A stretch of 64,000 bases of DNA from Gemmiger formicilis (GCF_016900095.1 NZ_JACJJP010000001.1:165360-229359); one strand, 5' to 3'; counted from the stretch's first letter, positions 8,509-17,028 are shown. The notes: generated by a model from the sequence alone, not told the origin. Translations and numbers: made by a program.

Positions 8509-9327
8509 ATGATGAACAAGCTTTTGAAATATGAATGTCTGGCCGTGGGACGGATTCTGGTGCCCATCTGGGCCGGCACGGCGGTATTCGCCTTGCTGGC
8601 CGCGATGATCGGGCGGTTGGACAGCGTCTTATCCGGAACGGTGGGAACACCGGTGTCGGCCGTTCTGGAATCTTTTTTTCAGATTCTCACCGCCCTGTTT
8701 CTCTTTGCCACCATTGCCGCCTGTGTGGTGCTGAACATTCAGCGCTTCTACAAATTGCTGGGTGACCAGGGATATCTGATGTTCAGTCTGCCCGCGGCGC
8801 CCTGGCAGCACATGGCCGCCAAGCTGCTGTGTGCCTGCGGCTCCACCATTGCTTCCATTCTAATCTGCATTGGCTGTACCTGGATGGCCAACGCAGACGG
8901 CGAGGCGGAAGCCGCCCAGACGGTTTCGCAGCAGTTTTCCCTGCAAAGCAGCATAGGCACGGTGTTTCTGGTCGTGCAGATGGTGCTGGCCATGATCTCC
9001 GCCTATCTGTACCTGTATCTGTGCATGGCCATCGGCTCCCGCTGGCCCCAGCAGAGGATGCTGGCCAGCATTGTCACCTATTTTGTGCTGGGCTTTGCCC
9101 TTCAGATGGCGTTTGTGCTGCTGTTTGCATTGGCCGCCATCGCAATGACCCATCTGCCGCAATCCGTATTGGATGGTTGGACCCGCTTCTTTCTGGAAAT
9201 GAGCCTTCACGGCGAGATGGTCGCCGGCATCATGGCCGGCAGCGTGCTCTTGCTTTTTGCGCTGGCAGATGGTATTCTGTGGGCAGTAACCCATCGTCTG
9301 ATCAGCAAAAACTTGAACCTTCCCTGA
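8509..9327 (+). CDS. ABC transporter permease partner of the YtrA-regulated ATPase
   Basis: This 272-aa protein has six hydrophobic segments, including residues 18-35 (ILVPIWAGTAVFALLAAMI) and the last helix before the basic C-terminus (HRLISKNLNLP). The N-terminus MMNKLLKYE is the usual cytoplasmic start of this permease class; a second in-frame ATG three bases on cannot be excluded. It lies 26 bases downstream of the ATPase and 17 bases before the zinc-ribbon gene. No substrate can be deduced. Confidence 0.82.
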   Translation: MMNKLLKYECLAVGRILVPIWAGTAVFALLAAMIGRLDSVLSGTVGTPVSAVLESFFQILTALFLFATIAACVVLNIQRFYKLLGDQGYLMFSLPAAPWQHMAAKLLCACGSTIASILICIGCTWMANADGEAEAAQTVSQQFSLQSSIGTVFLVVQMVLAMISAYLYLYLCMAIGSRWPQQRMLASIVTYFVLGFALQMAFVLLFALAAIAMTHLPQSVLDGWTRFFLEMSLHGEMVAGIMAGSVLLLFALADGILWAVTHRLISKNLNLP

Positions 9328-9344
9328 CTCAAAGGAGGCATCTT

Positions 9345-9557
9345 ATGGAAAAACACCAATATGTCTGCCCGAAGTGCGGCTGCCAGGAATATGTGGCCGA
9401 CCGGCTTCAGGCCACCGGCGGCAATTTTGCCAAGCTGTTTGATATCCAGAACAAAAAGTTTACCACTGTCAGTTGCTGCCAATGCGGCTACACCGAGCTG
9501 TACCGGGAAGTGGGCGGCGACGGCTGGGATGTGCTGGACTTCCTCATCGGCAACTGA
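9345..9557 (+). CDS. Small zinc-ribbon protein
   Basis: This 70-aa protein has two CxxC knuckles, CPKCGC at residues 8-13 and CCQCGY at residues 44-49, spaced as in the predicted nucleic-acid-binding zinc-ribbon family (COG3478-like). An AAAGGAGG site lies 7 bases upstream. It is the last gene of the GntR/ABC operon and is followed directly by a strong terminator. Its role there is unknown; a regulatory or RNA-binding function is a guess. Confidence 0.8.
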   Translation: MEKHQYVCPKCGCQEYVADRLQATGGNFAKLFDIQNKKFTTVSCCQCGYTELYREVGGDGWDVLDFLIGN

Positions 9558-9580
9558 TTTTTTCCACCCGAAACATGACA

Positions 9581-9613
9581 AAAGGGACGAACCCCGTGGG
9601 GGTTCGTCCCTTT
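9581..9613. terminator. Bidirectional terminator between convergent genes
   Basis: A perfect 15-bp stem (AAAGGGACGAACCCC at 9581-9595 with its complement at 9599-9613) closes a three-base loop. T-tracts on both strands let it serve the zinc-ribbon gene and the convergent gene at 9641-10192. Confidence 0.9.
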
Positions 9614-9640
9614 TTGCTGCGGTGCCTGGTCGAGCGCCGC

Positions 9641-10192
9641 TTATTTGCGTTTGTAAAGGATCGGCACATCGTAGCCGAAGGTGCGCTTGCCATTCATCTC
9701 CATCTGTTCGGTCACCTCCAGGCAATCGGAAGAGAACCGCTCAAACAGGGTGAACTTGAGCACCGGGGTAAACATGCTGACGCTGCCGCCTTCCCACACA
9801 CCGTCCTTGCAGGTGTACAGCGCAGGGGTAAACTTTTGGGAGGGCCGAAGGGATGCATATTCCACATCTTTCAGCTGGGCTGCGGTGAAGCTGTTCTTGT
9901 CGTATCCTTCCGGCGTGTCGTAGGAGGTCAGCCGGATATTGTCCCCTTCCTGGGTGAACAGGAACAGATGGGGTGACGCATGGGTGCGTCCGGCCACCGT
10001 GTAGTAGCTTTCCTCCACCAGAAAGACTCCGGCAAAATCGGAAGGCAATCCCCGGATTTTATCGTTGCAGGGGGTGTTGCGGTGTTCGGCAAAGGGAAAA
10101 TCCGCCTGGCCTGCCGCCGTCAGTTCGGCATGCTGGGCCGCGTTGTCAAATTCGCCCGACAGGAGCGAAACAAATTCCTGAAGTTTGGTCAT
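9641..10192 (-). CDS. Unrecognised soluble protein, possible CpcT/CpeT-fold relative
   Basis: This 183-aa protein has no signal peptide or membrane segment. The N-terminus MTKLQEFVSLLSGEFDNAAQ, the later FAGVFLVEESYYTVAG and the beta-rich remainder (HLFLFTQEGDNIRLTSYD, then FTLFERFSSDCLEVTEQMEMNGKRTFGYDVP) recall the layout of CpcT/CpeT chromophore-lyase-like barrels. The match is faint and from memory only. The ATG at 10192 is chosen because AAGGTGG lies 8 bases upstream. It follows the Bax-inhibitor family gene by 17 bases and may share its transcript. No function is proposed. Confidence 0.7.
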   Translation of the reverse strand: MTKLQEFVSLLSGEFDNAAQHAELTAAGQADFPFAEHRNTPCNDKIRGLPSDFAGVFLVEESYYTVAGRTHASPHLFLFTQEGDNIRLTSYDTPEGYDKNSFTAAQLKDVEYASLRPSQKFTPALYTCKDGVWEGGSVSMFTPVLKFTLFERFSSDCLEVTEQMEMNGKRTFGYDVPILYKRK

Positions 10193-10209
10193 AACAGGTA
10201 CCACCTTGA

Positions 10210-10929
10210 TCAGTCACGATGACGGCCCAGGATGCGCAGCACGTACAGGAAGATGTTGATATAATCCAGGTACAGGCTCAGCGCACCGATGATGGAAGAC
10301 TTGTGCAGCATGGCTGCGTCGCCGCCAAAGTAGGAGTAATAGTATTTCAGTTTCTGCACGTCGTAAGCGGTGAAGGCCATGAAGACCACCAGGCTGACTG
10401 CGCACAGAATCAGGTCAAAGGTGCTGAAGGCACCCGGGATGAAGAACATGAGCAGGCCGCCCAGCAGCCCCACCACAATCAGGGTGATCAGCGCACCGGA
10501 AAGCAGCGTTCCCCAGGAACTCAGGTCTCGCTGAGTGCGGGCACCGTACAGGGCCATGATGCCGAAGTACAGCGCGCCGACCAGGAAGGCCAGCACCAGG
10601 GTGCTGAACGCGTAAGCCGCAAAGACAATGCTGAGATTGATGCCGTTGAGCACCGCGTACCCGAAGAACAAACTGGTGGCTGTGGACGGGCGCAGCTTAT
10701 CGATGCGGGCGGACAAAACCACCACCATGGCCAGTTCCGCAATGCACAGGATCAGATACAGGCCGCTGTTGAACAAAAGATAAGCCAGCGGGCTGTACAG
10801 AGTGCCAATGCCCACCGCAAAGGTGACAAGCAGGCCGGCAAACATCCAGACAAAGGTGCGGGTCATATATTGATTGAGGGTACCGAACGGACTTTCGGCA
10901 TACGAAATGGTATAATATTTTTCGTCCAT
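10210..10929 (-). CDS. Bax inhibitor-1/YccA family membrane protein
   Basis: This 239-aa protein has seven hydrophobic segments after a short cytoplasmic N-terminus (MDEKYYTISYAESPFGTLNQYMTRTF). The FGTLNQYMTRTF start, AYDVQKLKYYY and the C-terminal ALSLYLDYINIFLYVLRILG are typical of the BI-1 family, including the Asp pair linked to pH-gated calcium leak in the Bacillus homologue. Its role here may be ion homeostasis or stress tolerance. It is divergent from hemW. Confidence 0.93.
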   Translation of the reverse strand: MDEKYYTISYAESPFGTLNQYMTRTFVWMFAGLLVTFAVGIGTLYSPLAYLLFNSGLYLILCIAELAMVVVLSARIDKLRPSTATSLFFGYAVLNGINLSIVFAAYAFSTLVLAFLVGALYFGIMALYGARTQRDLSSWGTLLSGALITLIVVGLLGGLLMFFIPGAFSTFDLILCAVSLVVFMAFTAYDVQKLKYYYSYFGGDAAMLHKSSIIGALSLYLDYINIFLYVLRILGRHRD

Positions 10930-11042
10930 AGTTCACTAGGACCCCTTTCTTTTTACGTATCCCTATTATATACTCTATCTGTCGGAAAATGTGTAAACGA
11001 TATATGAATCATTGGATATTTTTTTGTTAAGAGGTGAAATCT

Positions 11043-12122
11043 TTGGTCCAGGACCGTTTCGGGATTTATCTGCATATTCCCTTCTGCCGCGCCAAATGCC
11101 GGTATTGTGACTTTTATTCCGCCCCCGGTACCCGGGAGGTGCCCCAGCCTTTCGTGGATGCTCTGCTGCGGGAACTGCGCAACAACCACCGCCGGCCGGA
11201 TACCTTGTACTTCGGCGGCGGCACCCCGGCGCTGCTCTCCCCTACACAGGTGCGCAGCCTGATTGAGGCCGCCGCGCCGCTGCCCGGGGCCGAAATCACC
11301 CTGGAGGCCAACCCGGACGTGGTCAGCCAACAATCCCTGGCAGGGTTCCGGGAAGCGGGAGTGAACCGGCTGAGCTTTGGGGTGCAGAGCGCTTCGGACC
11401 CCCAGCTGCGCACCCTGGGCCGCACCCACACCGCCGACGGTGCCGCCCTGGCTCTGGCCTGGGCACGGCAGGCCGGGTTCGACGACCTGTGCGGTGACAT
11501 CATGCTGGCTTTGCCGAACTACACCAACGCTGAATTCGACGCCACCCTGGACCTTTTGCAAACCGGCGGCTGCACCCACATTTCGGCCTATCTGCTCAAG
11601 ATTGAACCGGGCACTGCCTTTGCCCGGCATCGCCCGGCCAATCTGCCCGACCCGGACGCCGCGGCAGACTTTTACCTCTACGCTGTGAAGCAGCTGGAAG
11701 CCGCCGGATACCGCCAGTATGAGATCAGCAACTTTGCCCGGCCCGGTCACGAAGGGCGGCACAATCTGCTGTACTGGAACTGCCGGGATTACTGGGGGGT
11801 GGGCCCCTCAGCCCACAGCTGTCTGGGCAATGTACGCCGGTTCTGGCCGGATGATACCGACGCCTTTGTGGCGGGTACCCTGACAGAGCAGGAGGAAGGC
11901 ATCTGCGATGCCGAAGATTTTCTGCTCATGCAGCTGCGCCTGACCGCCGGGCTGGACTGGGACGAATACGTACACCGGGGCGGCACCCCGTTGGATGCCC
12001 GGCGGAAGGCTTTTCTCCGCCAGTGTGTGGGCCACGGCTATGCGGAGTTTGACGGCCGGACCCTTCGCCTGACCCCTGCGGGGATGGTGGTACAGAACGC
12101 CATACTGGAAGAACTGATGTAA
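11043..12122 (+). CDS. hemW: HemW-type radical SAM heme chaperone
   Basis: This 359-aa radical SAM protein has the cluster motif CRAKCRYCDFYS at about residues 15-26, the glycine-rich SAM motif (YFGGGTP) and the C-terminal HemW domain (YEISNFARPGHEGRHNLLYW). Homologues are often named oxygen-independent coproporphyrinogen oxidase, but the motif lacks the extra features of HemN and fits the heme-chaperone HemW. The frame opens at a GTG (11034). A TTG at 11043 is preferred, because AAGAGGTG then serves as its ribosome binding site at 6-base spacing. It is apparently monocistronic, ending at a bidirectional terminator. Confidence 0.92.
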   Translation: MVQDRFGIYLHIPFCRAKCRYCDFYSAPGTREVPQPFVDALLRELRNNHRRPDTLYFGGGTPALLSPTQVRSLIEAAAPLPGAEITLEANPDVVSQQSLAGFREAGVNRLSFGVQSASDPQLRTLGRTHTADGAALALAWARQAGFDDLCGDIMLALPNYTNAEFDATLDLLQTGGCTHISAYLLKIEPGTAFARHRPANLPDPDAAADFYLYAVKQLEAAGYRQYEISNFARPGHEGRHNLLYWNCRDYWGVGPSAHSCLGNVRRFWPDDTDAFVAGTLTEQEEGICDAEDFLLMQLRLTAGLDWDEYVHRGGTPLDARRKAFLRQCVGHGYAEFDGRTLRLTPAGMVVQNAILEELM

Positions 12123-12124
12123 AA

Positions 12125-12156
12125 AAGGCAAGGTTCCTTTTTGGGAACCTTGCCTT
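12125..12156. terminator. Bidirectional terminator hemW / ABC ATPase
   Basis: A 13-bp perfect stem (AAGGCAAGGTTCC with its complement, 6-base loop) is flanked by A and T tracts. It starts two bases after the hemW stop and ends 11 bases before the convergent ATPase gene. Confidence 0.9.
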
Positions 12157-12167
12157 TTGTGTTTGTG

Positions 12168-12740
12168 TCAGTCGCTGTGGGGGTGCATCTGCACCACCGG
12201 CCAGCCCAGCAGGGCCGCCGCGGCAGCGTCGTGGGTGACGAGAATCGTATCCCGTCCCGCCGCCAGGCGACAGACCGAAGCCGCCGCCTGGGCCACCAGC
12301 TCGGCGTCCATGCCGGTAAAGGGCTCGTCCAGAAGCAGTGTCTGCGCCTGGGGACACAGCAGCGCCCGCAGCAGGGCCGTCCGGCGTTTTTGTCCCCCGG
12401 AAAGCCGTTCACTGGGAAGGGCCAGATCCTTATCCACAAAGCCCAGGGTGCGCAACTCCCGTTCCGCTGCGTCCGGCGCTCCGCCGGTGAGTACAATGTT
12501 GCCCACGGCGGTAAGCTGTGGGCACAGGCGGTTTTCCTGAAACACCGCGCCCACCCGGCCGATGCCCGTTATGGTGCCTTTGTCCGGCGTTTCCAGGCCC
12601 ATAAGAATCCGCAGCAGGGTCGTTTTTCCGCAGCCGGAAGGCCCCATCAGCACCAGCGGGCCGGAGGTGTGCAGGGTAAAATCCCGGAGCACCGTGCGGG
12701 TCCCGAACCGCTTTTCCAGGTGTTCCACCGCAATGCTCAT
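12168..12740 (-). CDS. NitT/TauT-type ABC importer ATPase
   Basis: This is a short 190-aa ATPase of an aromatic/sulfonate/nitrate-type importer (SsuB/TauB family usually about 250 residues). It has Walker A ([11 protein letters not shown]), Q-loop (GAVFQENRL), signature (LSGGQKRRTALL), Walker B (TLLLDEPFTGMD) and switch His (LVTHD). The sequence ends soon after the H-loop, so the C-terminal extension of SsuB is missing; the fold is otherwise complete. Its ATG overlaps the permease stop (ATGA). It is the last gene of the operon 14576-12168. Confidence 0.9.
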   Translation of the reverse strand: MSIAVEHLEKRFGTRTVLRDFTLHTSGPLVLMGPSGCGKTTLLRILMGLETPDKGTITGIGRVGAVFQENRLCPQLTAVGNIVLTGGAPDAAERELRTLGFVDKDLALPSERLSGGQKRRTALLRALLCPQAQTLLLDEPFTGMDAELVAQAAASVCRLAAGRDTILVTHDAAAAALLGWPVVQMHPHSD

Positions 12741-13525
12741 ACCGCCCTCACCTCCCCGCAAAGCCGGGCTTTGAGCCGGCGCAGGCCCCGGGCCGCCACC
12801 GCCGAAAGCAAGGCGGACAGCAGCACAATGACCAGGGTCCAGGCGAAGACGTCCGGGGTGGACAGGGTGATTTTCGCACGGTAGAGAGCATCTCCCACGC
12901 AGTTATCAGGCAGACCGATGACCTCGGCGGAGACACCGCTTTTCCAGCACATGCCCATAGCGGCAATGCAGCTTTCGCTCAAAGACGGAAAGACGCCCGG
13001 CAGCCAGATATACCGCAGCCGCTTGACCAGAGGCAGCCGATAGACGCGGGCCATTTCCAGCAGCTGGGCATCGGTGTCGGCAATGCCGCCCATGACGCCG
13101 GCGTAAATCACCGGCAGCACATGGGTGAAGCTGACCACCACCGAAAGGTTGGCGCTGCTGACCCACAAAAGAGCCAGAATTACAAAGCTGGCCACCGGCA
13201 TGGCACGGATCAGCTGCATGGGCGGTCCCAGCAGCACCCGCACTGTGTGCCAGCGCGCCCCTGCCGCCCCCAGCACCACACCGCAGACCACGGCCAGCAA
13301 AAAGCCGGTCAGAATGCGCAGGGTACTGAATCCGATGCGGTGCCAGAAATCCAGGGTCGGCAGCTGTACGGCCAATGCCCGCAGCGTCTGCAGTGGGGTG
13401 GACAGGAACAACCCGCCATGCCCCAGGGCCATGGCGACCAACTGCCACACAATGACCCAAAAGACCACCGCCGCAGCGGTGTGCCAGCGGTCACGATGGA
13501 CCGCCGGGCAGGAATCAGACGCCAT
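12737..13525 (-). CDS. NitT/TauT-type ABC importer permease
   Basis: This 262-aa permease has six hydrophobic segments. It shows the conserved family pattern STLRILTGFLLAVVCGVVLG and, in the cytoplasmic EAA loop, EMARVYRLPLVKRLRYIWLPG. It overlaps the binding-protein gene by 11 bases and the ATPase gene by 4. Together the three form a complete importer. The substrate class (sulfonate, nitrate, thiamine precursor or aromatic acid) is not determinable from the sequence. Confidence 0.92.
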   Translation of the reverse strand: MASDSCPAVHRDRWHTAAAVVFWVIVWQLVAMALGHGGLFLSTPLQTLRALAVQLPTLDFWHRIGFSTLRILTGFLLAVVCGVVLGAAGARWHTVRVLLGPPMQLIRAMPVASFVILALLWVSSANLSVVVSFTHVLPVIYAGVMGGIADTDAQLLEMARVYRLPLVKRLRYIWLPGVFPSLSESCIAAMGMCWKSGVSAEVIGLPDNCVGDALYRAKITLSTPDVFAWTLVIVLLSALLSAVAARGLRRLKARLCGEVRAV

Positions 13526-14576
13526 AGTAGAAGTCGTCAGCCGGCAGCTGGCCGCCCACGCTGGTGGGATCGGCGTCGTACAGCACCTGGAAGTAGGTTT
13601 CCAGGGCGGTGCGCATCTCCTCGCCGGTGATGAAAACGATGTTGCACTCGGGCAGGGCCTTCTGAGCCAGAGCAGCCTTGGCCACGATGCCGTAGCTTTC
13701 GCACAGGGCGGCAGTGCCTTCCAGATCGGTGTTGGCCGCCTCAGTGCTGGCCTGGTAGGCGCTCAGGAACGCATCAAAGGCTTCGGGATCGGCTTCCACG
13801 GCATCCTTGCGGGCCACCAGAACACCGGTAACCAACTGGGAACCGGCCACCTTCTCCCACTCTTCGCTCATATCAAACTTGACGCTCAGGCCTTCCACCT
13901 GGGACAGGGCGCTGGTCACGAAAGGCTGGGGCAGCATGGCAATAGTGCCCTCACCGCGGGCGGTCATCTGGGCCACCACTTCGGTGGATTCGCTGAAATA
14001 TTCGATGGTCACATCCTTGTCGGGGTCCAGGCCGTTTTCGCTGAGCACGTAGCGCAGCACATACTCGGGGGTTGTGCCCTTGCCGGTGGTCAGGATGGTC
14101 TTGCCCTTCAGGTCCGCAATGCCGGTATACTGGGCATCGGAGTTTTCCACGATGTACAGCACACCCAGGGTGTTGATGGCCGCCACTTCCACGGCGCCGT
14201 TGGTCTTCTGGTACAGGGTGGCTGCCAGGTTGGCGGGAATGGCCGCTGCATCCAGATCGCCCTTGACCAGCAGCGGGACAATCTCGTCCGCCGCGCCGTA
14301 CATGGTGAAATCAAGGTCCAGGTCGCTTTCGCCCTTGTCCACATCATCCACCAGGTTTACCAGGCCCATGGTGGTGGGGCCCTTCAAACCGGCCACGCGG
14401 AAGCCGGTGGCTTCGGCGGTTTCCGGAGTTTCGGCCGCGGGGGTCGCGGTGGGGGCAGCGGTTGCCGCAGGAGCCGCAGTTTCCTGGGTGGAGGCCGAGG
14501 ACGGCGCACCGCAGGCCGCCAGGGATACAGCCAGGGCCAGCGCGCTGAAAGCAGCGAGAACGCGTTTGAATTTCAC
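13515..14576 (-). CDS. ABC importer substrate-binding lipoprotein
   Basis: This 353-aa lipoprotein has a signal peptide with lipobox LAAC (Cys22), then an Ala/Thr/Pro/Glu linker to about residue 57, then a periplasmic-binding fold (VAGLKGPTTMGLVNL, AAIPANLAATLYQKT, LGVLYIVENSD, KGKTILTTGKGTTPEYVLRYVL). The GPTTMG start and the internal arrangement fit the NitT/TauT/SsuA-like group of binding proteins. It is the first gene of a three-gene importer. A promoter with two Crp-like palindromes lies upstream and a Crp/Fnr regulator gene is divergent from it. Confidence 0.9.
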   Translation of the reverse strand: MKFKRVLAAFSALALAVSLAACGAPSSASTQETAAPAATAAPTATPAAETPETAEATGFRVAGLKGPTTMGLVNLVDDVDKGESDLDLDFTMYGAADEIVPLLVKGDLDAAAIPANLAATLYQKTNGAVEVAAINTLGVLYIVENSDAQYTGIADLKGKTILTTGKGTTPEYVLRYVLSENGLDPDKDVTIEYFSESTEVVAQMTARGEGTIAMLPQPFVTSALSQVEGLSVKFDMSEEWEKVAGSQLVTGVLVARKDAVEADPEAFDAFLSAYQASTEAANTDLEGTAALCESYGIVAKAALAQKALPECNIVFITGEEMRTALETYFQVLYDADPTSVGGQLPADDFYYGV

Positions 14577-14635
14577 AATGATTTCCTCCCATTGCCGCTG
14601 TTCGCGGCCAGAATTCCATTTGCTTTTGCCGCATT

Positions 14636-14664
14636 ACTATACTATAATAAAGCAAGAATGTCGA
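14636..14664 (-). promoter_or_regulatory. Promoter of the NitT/TauT-type importer operon
   Basis: Minus-strand TCGACA (14659-14664), a 17-base spacer and TATAGT (14636-14641) place the start site near 14629, about 50 bases before the binding-protein ATG. The -35 is weak, as expected for an activator-dependent promoter. Confidence 0.65.
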
Positions 14665-14693
14665 TTGCCGGTGCAACAGTTTTGCCCGGGCAA
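14665..14693. promoter_or_regulatory. Two Crp/Fnr-like operator half-site pairs
   Basis: TTGCCGGTGCAA (14665-14676) and TTGCCCGGGCAA (14682-14693) share the form TTGC-N4-GCAA; the second is a perfect palindrome. The centres are 17 bases apart. The first abuts the -35 box of the importer promoter and is centred at about -41.5, the classical class II activator position; the second is at about -58.5. The adjacent Crp/Fnr gene is the likely partner. Confidence 0.6.
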
Positions 14694-14759
14694 CATTTTG
14701 CGGTGTCTTTCCTGACCAGGACGAGGCGCCGCCGATTTCTGCATGAAAGGACCTTTGCG

Positions 14760-15455
14760 ATGAACCTGCGGCCGTATTATCCTGTTTTGCGCAGCACTTC
14801 CCTGCTGCGCGGTATGCGTGATGATGAGCTGGACAAGATGCTGGATTGCTTTGCCCCGCGCGTGCGCCGCTACCAAAAAGGAGAATTCCTGATGCTGGCC
14901 GGCTATGAGACCAACGAGGTCGGCATTCTGCTGGAAGGGTCCATCACCGCCCTGAAAAACACACCGGACGGCAGCAGCGTGGCCATTACCGAGATGAGCA
15001 CCGGCGGGCTGTTCGGGGATGTACTTTCCGGTTCCAGCACCAAAAGTCCGGTCAGCGTCATGGCGCAGACCGATTGCCTGGCCGTTTACCTTCCTTATGA
15101 GAAGATTATTCACCCTTGTGCCCACCTGCATGAAAGCCACCTGCAGCTGTTGCAAAATCTGGTGCTGACCATTTCCAACAAGTACTTTGCCCTGGACCGC
15201 CGGGTGGAACTGCTGATCTGCAAAAGTCTGCGGGTCCGTATCAGTCTGTGGTTGCTGGAACAGGCGGACGAAGCCGGTCAGGACACCTTTGCGGTGCCCC
15301 TGACCCGCGCCGGTCTGGCCGAGTACCTGAACTGCGACCGCAGTGCTCTGAGCCGGGAGCTGGGCCGCATGCAGCGGGAAGGATTGATTGAGACTTTCCG
15401 CGGAAGCTTCAAGATTTTGGACAAAGAAGGCCTGCGTCACCAGTGCCAGGAATGA
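14760..15455 (+). CDS. Crp/Fnr family transcriptional regulator
   Basis: This 231-aa regulator has an N-terminal cyclic-nucleotide-binding-type beta barrel (residues about 20-125: FAPRVRRYQKGEFLMLAGYE, GGLFGDVL) and a C-terminal winged helix (VPLTRAGLAEYLNCDRSALSRELGRMQREGLI, where CDRSALSREL is the recognition helix). Cysteines at residues 38 and 102 are too few and wrongly spaced for an Fnr-type Fe-S cluster. The frame is open far upstream, but the ATG with AAAGGA is the natural start and fits family length. It is divergent from the importer operon and 7 bases upstream of the glycosyltransferase. Confidence 0.92.
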   Translation: MNLRPYYPVLRSTSLLRGMRDDELDKMLDCFAPRVRRYQKGEFLMLAGYETNEVGILLEGSITALKNTPDGSSVAITEMSTGGLFGDVLSGSSTKSPVSVMAQTDCLAVYLPYEKIIHPCAHLHESHLQLLQNLVLTISNKYFALDRRVELLICKSLRVRISLWLLEQADEAGQDTFAVPLTRAGLAEYLNCDRSALSRELGRMQREGLIETFRGSFKILDKEGLRHQCQE

Positions 15456-15462
15456 GGTAATC

Positions 15463-16437
15463 ATGAGCCACCGTCAGACCCCTGTTTTGTACATTGTCAT
15501 CCCCTGCTACAACGAGCAGGAAGTGCTGCCCATCACGGCGCCCCTGTTCCTGCAGAAGATCAACGACCTGGCCGCCGCAGGCAAGATCAGTCCGGACAGC
15601 CGGGTGTTGTTCGTCAACGACGGTTCCAAGGACAACACCTGGCAGATCATCCGTGATCTGGCCGCCGGTGACCCGCACTATCTGGGCATCTGCCAGAGCC
15701 GCAACCGCGGCCACCAGAATGCCGTACTGGCCGGTCTGATGGAGGCCAAGGACCGCTGCGACATCACCATTTCCATCGACTGTGACGGCCAGGACGACAT
15801 CAATGCCATGGATGACATGGTGGACGCCTATCACGACGGCTGCGAGGTGGTGTACGGGGTGCGTTCCAAGCGGGACACCGACACCTTCTTCAAGCGTTTT
15901 ACCGCCGAAAGCTTCTACAAATTGCTCAATGCCATGGGCGCCGAGGTAGTGTTCAACCACGCCGATTACCGTCTGATGAGCGCCCGGGTGCTGCAGGAAT
16001 TCGCCAATTTCAAGGAAGTGAATCTTTTCCTGCGGGGGATGGTCCCTCTGGTGGGCTTCAAGAGCACCGCCGTCACCTACGAGCGCCACGAGCGCATTGC
16101 GGGGGAAAGCCACTATCCCCTGTCCAAGATGCTCAGTCTGGCCTTTGACGGCATCACCAGCCTTTCGGTCAAACCCATCCGGTTTATTACCGGCTTCGGT
16201 GTGCTGGTGGCACTGATCTCCTTTATCGGCGTGATCTGGGCCATGGCGGAAGCCGCCATGGGAGCCACCGTATCCGGCTGGGCTTCCACCACCTGTATCA
16301 TCTGCTTTGTGTCCGGTGTACAGCTGATCTGCCTGGGTGTGATCGGTGAGTATATCGGAAAAATCTACATGGAAACCAAGGCGCGGCCGCGGTATATCAT
16401 CAGCGAACGTACCTGGGACAAGGAGGACGACGAATGA
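15463..16437 (+). CDS. GtrB/DPM1-like family 2 glycosyltransferase
   Basis: This 324-aa membrane glycosyltransferase has a GT2 catalytic domain (IVIPCYNEQEVL at residues 11-22, LFVNDGSKDNTW, SIDCDGQDDI as the metal-binding DxD-type region, YGVRSKRDTDTFFKR) followed by two hydrophobic hairpin segments at about residues 245-300. This is the layout of polyprenyl-phosphate glycosyltransferases that load a sugar on undecaprenyl phosphate for wall or lipid decoration (GtrB, CsbB, YkoT types). It is probably co-transcribed with the Crp/Fnr gene and overlaps the next gene by four bases. Confidence 0.9.
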   Translation: MSHRQTPVLYIVIPCYNEQEVLPITAPLFLQKINDLAAAGKISPDSRVLFVNDGSKDNTWQIIRDLAAGDPHYLGICQSRNRGHQNAVLAGLMEAKDRCDITISIDCDGQDDINAMDDMVDAYHDGCEVVYGVRSKRDTDTFFKRFTAESFYKLLNAMGAEVVFNHADYRLMSARVLQEFANFKEVNLFLRGMVPLVGFKSTAVTYERHERIAGESHYPLSKMLSLAFDGITSLSVKPIRFITGFGVLVALISFIGVIWAMAEAAMGATVSGWASTTCIICFVSGVQLICLGVIGEYIGKIYMETKARPRYIISERTWDKEDDE

Positions 16438-17009
16438 GCCGCCAAGTATGGAAGGGTTCTACCCTGCTCAATCCCGAACCGCCGGTGCTGGTCAGCTGCG
16501 GCAGCCCCGAAAAGCCCAACCTGATCACGGTGGGCTGGTGCGGCACCATCTGCACCCAGCCGTCCATGCTGTCCATCAGCGTGCGACCCGAGCGGTACAG
16601 CTACGATCTGATCAAGGACAGCGGTGAATTTGTGGTGAATCTGCCCACCGAACGCCTGACCCGGGCGGTGGACTGGTGCGGTGTGAAGAGCGGTCGGGAT
16701 GTGGACAAGTTTGCCGCCATGGGATTGCATGCGGCCCCGGCGGCCAAGGTGGGCACCGTGCTGTTGGAGGAAAGCCCCCTGAACCTGGAATGCAAGGTCA
16801 CCCAGCGCATTCCGTTGGGCAGCCACGATCTTTTCCTGGCCGAGGTGGTGGCGGTGGACGTGGACGAAAGCCTGCTGGACGAAAACGGAAAGTTGTGCCT
16901 GGAAAAAGCCAAGCTGATCGTCTATTCCCACGGAGAATATCTGGCTCTGGGGCGTCGGCTGGGGACCTTCGGGTACAGTGTGCGCAAGAAGGCCGGGCGC
17001 CGTAAATAA
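16434..17009 (+). CDS. Flavin reductase-like FMN-binding split-barrel protein
   Basis: This 191-aa protein of the flavin reductase/FMN-binding split barrel family contains NPEPPVLVSCGSPEKPNLITVGWCGTICTQPSMLSISVRPERYS, positions 13-57, the usual FMN-binding start, and FVVNLPTERL. It may act as an NAD(P)H:flavin reductase or as a flavin-dependent redox protein. It overlaps the glycosyltransferase stop (ATGA) and ends just before a terminator. A direct functional link to glycosyl transfer is not evident. Confidence 0.88.
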   Translation: MSRQVWKGSTLLNPEPPVLVSCGSPEKPNLITVGWCGTICTQPSMLSISVRPERYSYDLIKDSGEFVVNLPTERLTRAVDWCGVKSGRDVDKFAAMGLHAAPAAKVGTVLLEESPLNLECKVTQRIPLGSHDLFLAEVVAVDVDESLLDENGKLCLEKAKLIVYSHGEYLALGRRLGTFGYSVRKKAGRRK

Positions 17010-17028
17010 CAATTGGAAAAAGAGCAAC

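Noticed and set aside
11034..11042. GTG at 11034 as the hemW start
   Set aside because: This GTG is part of AAGAGGTG, which fits better as the ribosome binding site for the TTG at 11043.
13125..14759. Long in-frame N-terminal extension of the Crp/Fnr regulator
   Set aside because: It is antisense to the importer genes. The regulator has a good start with AAAGGA at 14760 and normal length from there.
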